NCBI GenBank assembly: GCA_964398485.1
Contig: CAYNMD010000031.1
Location: 1 to 8,460, forward strand
Direction of reading: 5' to 3'
Source of the DNA: SSEF01 sp964398485
Lineage (GTDB): Bacteria > Patescibacteriota > Minisyncoccia > Moranbacterales > UBA1568
DNA length: 8,460 nt
The notes below the pieces were generated by a model that saw only the letters and a program-made list of their open reading frames with translations, was not told the origin of the DNA and searched no databases. How positions within the stretch are numbered: position 1 is the stretch's first letter; each line of letters opens with the position of its first letter. The position numbers and the translations under genes are program-made. Of the stretch, positions 4,099 to 8,460 are shown piece by piece.

Positions 4099-7000
4099 AT
4101 GCTTTCACCCCAAATACACAGAAGAAAAAACAGATCATATTTTCTCTCGAGCAAAGAAATGTTTGCCCGGTTGTTTTTGTTGTTTTTCCTAGGTATTTGT
4201 TTTGCGCAAAATGCTCCGATTGTCTTGGCTGCCACCGGTATCAATGATCAGATTAGTTTCCAAGGAAAGGTGGTTAACACCAACGGTACTAATGTAGCCA
4301 ATGGGAGTTATGACTTTGTCTTTAAGCTCTATACGGTGTCGTCGGCAGGGACGGCGGTATGGACGGAGACTTGGAATTCTGGCACCTCACAAGTCACGGT
4401 AACTGACGGTATCTTTCAGGTAAACCTTGGGACCCACACTGATCTCCCTGGGTCAATTGATTTTAATACAGACAACATTTATCTGGGGATTGAATTTAAT
4501 GGCGATGGAGAAATGTCTCCCAGAGTTCACTTTACCGCTGCTCCCTATGCTTTTAATGCGATGAAGGTGGCGGGACTCACAGTAACAGACACTACGGGTA
4601 CACTCACTATTCCAAACGGAGAGACAATTTCTTTTGGTGGTTCTTTCACTACTACGGCATCCAATGATGTAACTTTGACCACTTCTGGAGCGACCAACGT
4701 AACCCTTCCTACGACGGGTACTTTGGCGACATTAGCCGGCTCTGAAATACTAACCAATAAGACAATCGGTTCAACTGGCCTCACTTTTTCTGGCGCTACG
4801 ACAGATATTACGACTGCATCAGGGGAAGATCTTACCGTAACAGCTGCGGGCGCAGGAGTGATAGTTCTCAGTGACTCTGTTACGAGCGGAGCGCTGACTA
4901 TTTCTGGGGTGACCACTGATATTACAACAGGAACAAATGAGTCATTGGTGGTTGTGGCGAATGGCGCAGGTGTTATCGATCTTCAGGACGCGACTACTGC
5001 AGATAGTCTTACTTTAGACAGTGGGGGGCTGACTCTTCAAAACAGTGAAGGTATTGGAAACGGGACCGATGATTTGATTACTTTTGTTGGGGCAGGTGGT
5101 GCAGATAATACTGATCTGTATCTTGACCTCGATGGGACCTCACCGGTTCTCTATTCCAATACTGATAATCGGGTATCAGTGGAAGACTATCTCAATGTTC
5201 AGGTTTCAGGAGTAACAGGAGCTGCTGCTGGTGATATCTGGTACGATAGTGCGGCTAATAAATTCAAGGTTAATGAGAGTGGTACGACCAAGATCCTCTG
5301 TAACACAACCGACCTCGGATGTGGATCGGGAGGGGCGAGTGATCTCCAGACGACGTATGGGACTGATGCCGATGGGAGCAATGCTACTATTTCTCTTACT
5401 ACGGCCGATGATTCGCTAGTATTCACTAACCCGAGCTCAAGCGGTACGGATTCAGCCTTTGTGCTTCAGGTTTCTCAGCAGAATACTACCGCTGCTGTTG
5501 CTGTACTTGACCTTAGTCAGTCATCCAATGCTGCTAATGCTGTTAATCTTACTGCCAATTCAATTGATACAGAGACAGGGCTTGCCATCACCACCAATGG
5601 ACTCACCTCTGGTTCGGGTTTTTCTCTTACCTCATCTACTGCAAGTAACTTCACTGGCTCTCTTGCGAGTATCAATCTTTCTGATGGTACCGGCGCTTCT
5701 TCAAACACAGGATCACTTCTTACTCTGACAAATTCTGGTACAGCCAATGCTAATACTAGTCTCGTTATCCAGCACAATGCTACCGGTGCAGGAAATCTTG
5801 CTTTTCGGGTGAATGATGTCGCCGGTGATACGACTCCTTTTGTGATTGATGGAGCGGGTAATGTAGGAATTGGAGACTTAACTCCAGATGCTACGTTTGA
5901 TGTTGATTTCTCCTCAGCTAATGGAACGGCAGGTACAGAATATGGTGCCTTCATTACAGTGAGTGACACGGGGGCAGTTTCTACTGGCACAGATACAACC
6001 TATGGGAATCAAACCAATGTTACTCGTTCTGGGGCAACTGGTGGGACCTTGAATACCTATGGTCAGTATGTTGATGTAACAGCTACCTTCGCTTCGGGTG
6101 CTGGTTCATCAAGTGCTTATGGAGTTTTTGGATCAGCTACCGGAAATACTACTGGAAACACCTTTTCTTATGGTGTATGGGGACAAGCCTCTCAAACAGA
6201 TACTGCTGCCGGAGGATACTTCTCATCAACAGGTGCTACTACAGGATATGGTATACAAGTATTCACGACTGATGGTGGAGGAGCTACAACGACAGCTTAT
6301 GGTGCAAACTTGCAGGTTAGCTCTGACGGCAGTATAACTACGGCTTATGGTAATCGAATATTAGTTTCAGAGAGTCTTGGATCGATCACTACCGGGTACG
6401 GTTTGTATATTGAGAACGTCGGTGCAAGCACTGACTATGCAATCTACCAAGTAAGCAGTAATGATGATAATATTCTTTTTGGTTCAACCAATATTGGCGG
6501 TGATACTACTCCGAATACTCTTTTTACTGTCGGTAATACATCACAGTTTCAGGTTAATTCTACTGGTGCAATCGTGGCAGCAACGGGCGTTACCTCTTCC
6601 GGAACTATTACTTTTTCGGGTATTGCCAATGATGGTGCAGAAGCCACAGCCCTTCTCATTAATGGTTCCAATCAGGTTGTCTCACGAGAGCTTGGTTCCA
6701 ATGCCTTTACGAGTACCACCTATGCTGATACAGCTCTGTCCAACCTGTCTTCGGTAGCTATCAATACGTCGCTTCTCCCAGGCACAGATGATAGTATCGA
6801 TCTAGGTGATAACACACATCGCTTCCGAGATCTTTATTTGGGTGGTGAGACTTTGCATATCGGCACGAGCACCACTGATGAAGCTACCGTCTCGTATACG
6901 ACAGCTACCAATCTCCTCAATTTTAGTACTGATTCAACCAGTAACGGTGACATTGCTTTCTTTTCGGATGACCTCTATCTTGATAAATCAGTTGGCTTTA

Positions 7001-8460
7001 TAGGAATCAATGATGTAACCCCAGATTTTCTTTTGGATATCGAAACCACAAGTGCCACTGCGGCACTGAGTATTAGTCGCACAACTGGACAAAATGGAAA
7101 TATAACTCTTGGGCCAAGTGGTGTAATTCTTTATCCTGAATCGGCTGGCAATGTATTGACTATAGCTAACACGAATAACGATGGTATAACTGCTTTACAG
7201 CTGGTTACCGAAGCAGGTTCGAGTTCGGGTGGAGTTCTTAATCTTACGGGATATGATTTGAATACGGATGCTGATGGTGTGGTCAGTACTTTAAATGCCG
7301 GAACATTTGTTTCGAAAAATGATAGTAATACCAGAGCATTCACTATTCTACAAATTAAGCCTGATATTGCTACGGGTGTATCTAATGCCAATACCACTCT
7401 CAATCTTCTCAATATTGATACCACCAATTCTTCCACTACAGGAGTTACCACAAATCTTATCAAAGCTTCTTATGGAGGATCTCAAAAATTTTTGGTGGAT
7501 TCAAATGGTGCGGGGACATTTGCGAGCAGTTTGACTGTCCAGGGATCTTCGCTTACTGCATCTTCGGCTACCACTATCACGCTCGGCTCAACAGGTGCTG
7601 ACACGATCACTATCGGTAATGGTGGTGCTGATACAATCACCATTGGAAATGCTGCTTCGACTGGTGTCTCGATTGTCGACAACAACTGGTCAGTGACCTC
7701 CGCTGGTGTTGGTACGTTTATTACTGGTACGGTTATTGGTTCACAAACCTTTACCACGAACAATATTGCTGACTCGGGAGCGCTGACGATTACTTCGGGT
7801 TCTGGCACAGCCCTCACCCTCAACTCCGGTACCACTGGTACTATCAACATCGGTACCGATGCATCAGCAGAAACTATCAATATCGGAAATACGGGTGCGG
7901 CTGCCAAGATAATTGCTATCGGTAACAACACTCAGGCTAATACTATAACCATTGGTGATTCATCAGTCACGAGTCTTTCAATTACAGAAAACAACTGGTC
8001 TATCTCAACGACGGGAGCGGCAAGTTTTGCTAGCGCTACTATCTCCGGCACTCTCGCTGCCAATGGAGGTATCACCTTTGATCAGACGACTGACACGGTC
8101 GGAGCTTTCACGGCTGCCGGAACGATCGACATGAACACCAATATCCTCACCAATATCGGTAACACGGGCACGGACTTTGTAGCGAGTACGGGTGCTCTTA
8201 CCTTAGCTGGAGTCCTCACAGCCAATGGTGGGATTACTCTGGCTTCATCTCAGACGTTTACTGCCTCCTCGCTCTCCTACATGGATCTCGGGGCTATTAC
8301 ACACGGCACGACGGCGGTGCAGGGACTCCGTCTTCCACAAGCAGCAAGTGCCAGTCCATCGAGTCCCACTTCAGGCGAAGGGTATTTGGCCTGGGATGCA
8401 GGTGGTAATCAGGTGATTTATTATAATGGCAGCGCTTGGGCAACTTTTGGTGCTGGTGGT
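4099..8460 (+). CDS. Giant secreted tail-fibre-like repetitive surface protein (3' partial)
   Basis: The frame is open for 1454 codons and runs off the right edge. A basic N-region precedes a signal peptide (core 25-36, LFLLFFLGICFA; likely cut near LAA at 45). Residues 48-158 form a widespread N-terminal beta domain of bacterial fibre-like proteins (NDQISFQGKV ... GSYDFVFKLY ... DGIFQVNLG ... SPRVHFTAAPYAFNA). Then come an LPTTGTLATLAG..LTNKTI phage-fibre-like segment (about 202-224), two 38-aa repeats (228-303), a GDIWYDSAANKFKV module (379-391) and two cysteines (C401, C408). Two 'GNVGIG..TP'-type modules follow (about 585 and 970), with YG repeats (615-780), an LPGTDDSIDLGDNTHRFRDLYLG module (about 893) and TITIGN-type arrays (about 1160-1295). 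The stretch ending at the window edge contains GEGYLAWDAGGNQVIYYNGSAW. Composition is Thr/Ser/Gly/Ala/Asn. The inferred role is an extracellular fibre or adhesin. The C-terminal end and any anchor or chaperone domain lie outside the window. Confidence 0.9.
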   Translation, partial: MLSPQIHRRKNRSYFLSSKEMFARLFLLFFLGICFAQNAPIVLAATGINDQISFQGKVVNTNGTNVANGSYDFVFKLYTVSSAGTAVWTETWNSGTSQVTVTDGIFQVNLGTHTDLPGSIDFNTDNIYLGIEFNGDGEMSPRVHFTAAPYAFNAMKVAGLTVTDTTGTLTIPNGETISFGGSFTTTASNDVTLTTSGATNVTLPTTGTLATLAGSEILTNKTIGSTGLTFSGATTDITTASGEDLTVTAAGAGVIVLSDSVTSGALTISGVTTDITTGTNESLVVVANGAGVIDLQDATTADSLTLDSGGLTLQNSEGIGNGTDDLITFVGAGGADNTDLYLDLDGTSPVLYSNTDNRVSVEDYLNVQVSGVTGAAAGDIWYDSAANKFKVNESGTTKILCNTTDLGCGSGGASDLQTTYGTDADGSNATISLTTADDSLVFTNPSSSGTDSAFVLQVSQQNTTAAVAVLDLSQSSNAANAVNLTANSIDTETGLAITTNGLTSGSGFSLTSSTASNFTGSLASINLSDGTGASSNTGSLLTLTNSGTANANTSLVIQHNATGAGNLAFRVNDVAGDTTPFVIDGAGNVGIGDLTPDATFDVDFSSANGTAGTEYGAFITVSDTGAVSTGTDTTYGNQTNVTRSGATGGTLNTYGQYVDVTATFASGAGSSSAYGVFGSATGNTTGNTFSYGVWGQASQTDTAAGGYFSSTGATTGYGIQVFTTDGGGATTTAYGANLQVSSDGSITTAYGNRILVSESLGSITTGYGLYIENVGASTDYAIYQVSSNDDNILFGSTNIGGDTTPNTLFTVGNTSQFQVNSTGAIVAATGVTSSGTITFSGIANDGAEATALLINGSNQVVSRELGSNAFTSTTYADTALSNLSSVAINTSLLPGTDDSIDLGDNTHRFRDLYLGGETLHIGTSTTDEATVSYTTATNLLNFSTDSTSNGDIAFFSDDLYLDKSVGFIGINDVTPDFLLDIETTSATAALSISRTTGQNGNITLGPSGVILYPESAGNVLTIANTNNDGITALQLVTEAGSSSGGVLNLTGYDLNTDADGVVSTLNAGTFVSKNDSNTRAFTILQIKPDIATGVSNANTTLNLLNIDTTNSSTTGVTTNLIKASYGGSQKFLVDSNGAGTFASSLTVQGSSLTASSATTITLGSTGADTITIGNGGADTITIGNAASTGVSIVDNNWSVTSAGVGTFITGTVIGSQTFTTNNIADSGALTITSGSGTALTLNSGTTGTINIGTDASAETINIGNTGAAAKIIAIGNNTQANTITIGDSSVTSLSITENNWSISTTGAASFASATISGTLAANGGITFDQTTDTVGAFTAAGTIDMNTNILTNIGNTGTDFVASTGALTLAGVLTANGGITLASSQTFTASSLSYMDLGAITHGTTAVQGLRLPQAASASPSSPTSGEGYLAWDAGGNQVIYYNGSAWATFGAGG
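4780..5007 (+). repeat. Two tandem 38-aa repeats in the giant protein
   Basis: Units at 4780-4893 and 4894-5007 share LT(F/I)SG(A/V)TTDITT, then (D/S)L.V.A.GAGVI.L, at an exact 114-nt period. A third, strongly diverged unit may start at 5008 (LTLDSGG). The spacing without indels suggests internal duplication within a regular beta structure. Confidence 0.8.
5941..6438 (+). repeat. YG-motif repeat region in the giant protein
   Basis: Tyr-Gly pairs, usually preceded by Thr/Ala/Ser/Gly and followed by a short hydrophobic strand, occur at 5941, 6001, 6058, 6118, 6169, 6247, 6298, 6346 and 6397. A diverged YA is at 6436. A GGYFSS variant sits at 6211-6228 between two of them. Spacing is mostly 16-20 codons. 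Examples are TYGQYVDVT, AYGVFGSA and GYGLYIENV. The regular strand-turn rhythm suggests a beta-helix or fibrous stack. Confidence 0.75.
7573..7989 (+). repeat. Two arrays of 10-12 aa TIxIGN repeats
   Basis: Array 1 has four units with an exact 30-nt period (hydrophobic position at 7576, 7606, 7636 and 7666: TITLGS, TITIGN, TITIGN, VSIVDN). Array 2 has six units at 7813, 7843, 7876, 7912, 7945 and 7975, spaced 30, 33, 36, 33 and 30 nt (TINIGT, TINIGN, IIAIGN, TITIGD and others). The pattern recalls left-handed beta-roll heads of trimeric adhesins (YadA type), although the unit length differs from their 14 or so residues. Each array ends in a (V/L)SI..NNWS motif. Confidence 0.8.
7666..8028 (+). 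repeat. 103-aa super-repeat ending in NNWS motif
   Basis: VSIVDNNWSVTSAGVGTF (7666-7719) and LSITENNWSISTTGAASF (7975-8028) are the same module, with the Trp codons exactly 309 nt apart (7687 and 7996). Each follows a TIxIGN array, so the larger unit is array plus NNWS cap. Confidence 0.75.
8050..8241 (+). repeat. Pair of (T/V)L.ANGGIT modules
   Basis: GTLAANGGITF (8047-8079) and GVLTANGGITL (8209-8241) are alike at a distance of 162 nt (54 codons). They frame a segment with MNTNILTNIGNTG. This module style continues towards the right edge, so more copies may follow outside the window. Confidence 0.6.

Noticed and set aside
4545..7931. Open antisense frames inside the giant gene (for example 4545-4916, 5517-5990 and 7482-7931 on the minus strand)
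   Set aside because: They are Val/Pro-rich mirrors of the Thr/Gly/Asn-rich sense frame, with no start signals. The sense frame is continuous and has recognisable modules.
4780..8240. CRISPR array or transposon repeats
   Set aside because: The repeats are in-frame, diverged protein repeats without constant spacers, and there is no transposase or terminal inverted repeat.

Overview
The window (about 45% GC by eye) is a bacterial cell-surface locus. Every gene is on the + strand, and every gene with a visible start except one encodes a signal peptide. The exception is a membrane-anchored protein. The mix of Thr/Ser/Gly-rich secreted beta proteins, a giant fibre-like ORF with an 'NDQISFQGKV' N-terminal domain and 'GNVGIG..TP' modules, and DUF916-like membrane-anchored proteins resembles Patescibacteria (CPR) genomes. 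That assignment is inferred from protein style; no marker gene is present. The code looks standard: the giant ORF has no in-frame TGA or TAG over 1454 codons, and four reading frames end in TAG.

Layout. Positions 1-86 hold the last 27 codons of a secreted protein whose C-terminus resembles that of the next gene. Positions 87-257 hold a good promoter (TTGACT, 17 nt, TATACT) and a strong leader hairpin followed by a T-run. Positions 258-1310 encode a 350-aa exported beta-rich protein, followed by a clear intrinsic terminator. A second promoter (extended -10 TGG-TATACT) drives an apparent operon at 1433-3944. The operon has a DUF916/WxL-interacting-protein-like protein with a C-terminal membrane anchor, a paralogue overlapping it by 37 nt that is broken by one in-frame TAG at 2863-2865, and a small single-pass membrane protein with an external domain. 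A terminator overlaps the third promoter near 3979-4013. After a leader with a long hairpin, a giant secreted fibre-like protein starts at 4099 and runs off the window end.

Inferred logic: exported beta-sandwich subunits are displayed or anchored with the help of membrane-bound DUF916-like proteins, next to a long repetitive fibre or adhesin. This recalls WxL-type surface complexes of Firmicutes, but here in a probable CPR genome and without a recognisable WxL motif. The most notable points are the amber-interrupted paralogue, the 5'-end hairpins on the two secreted-protein transcripts, the identical TATACT -10 boxes in all three intergenic regions, and the layered repeats of the giant protein.
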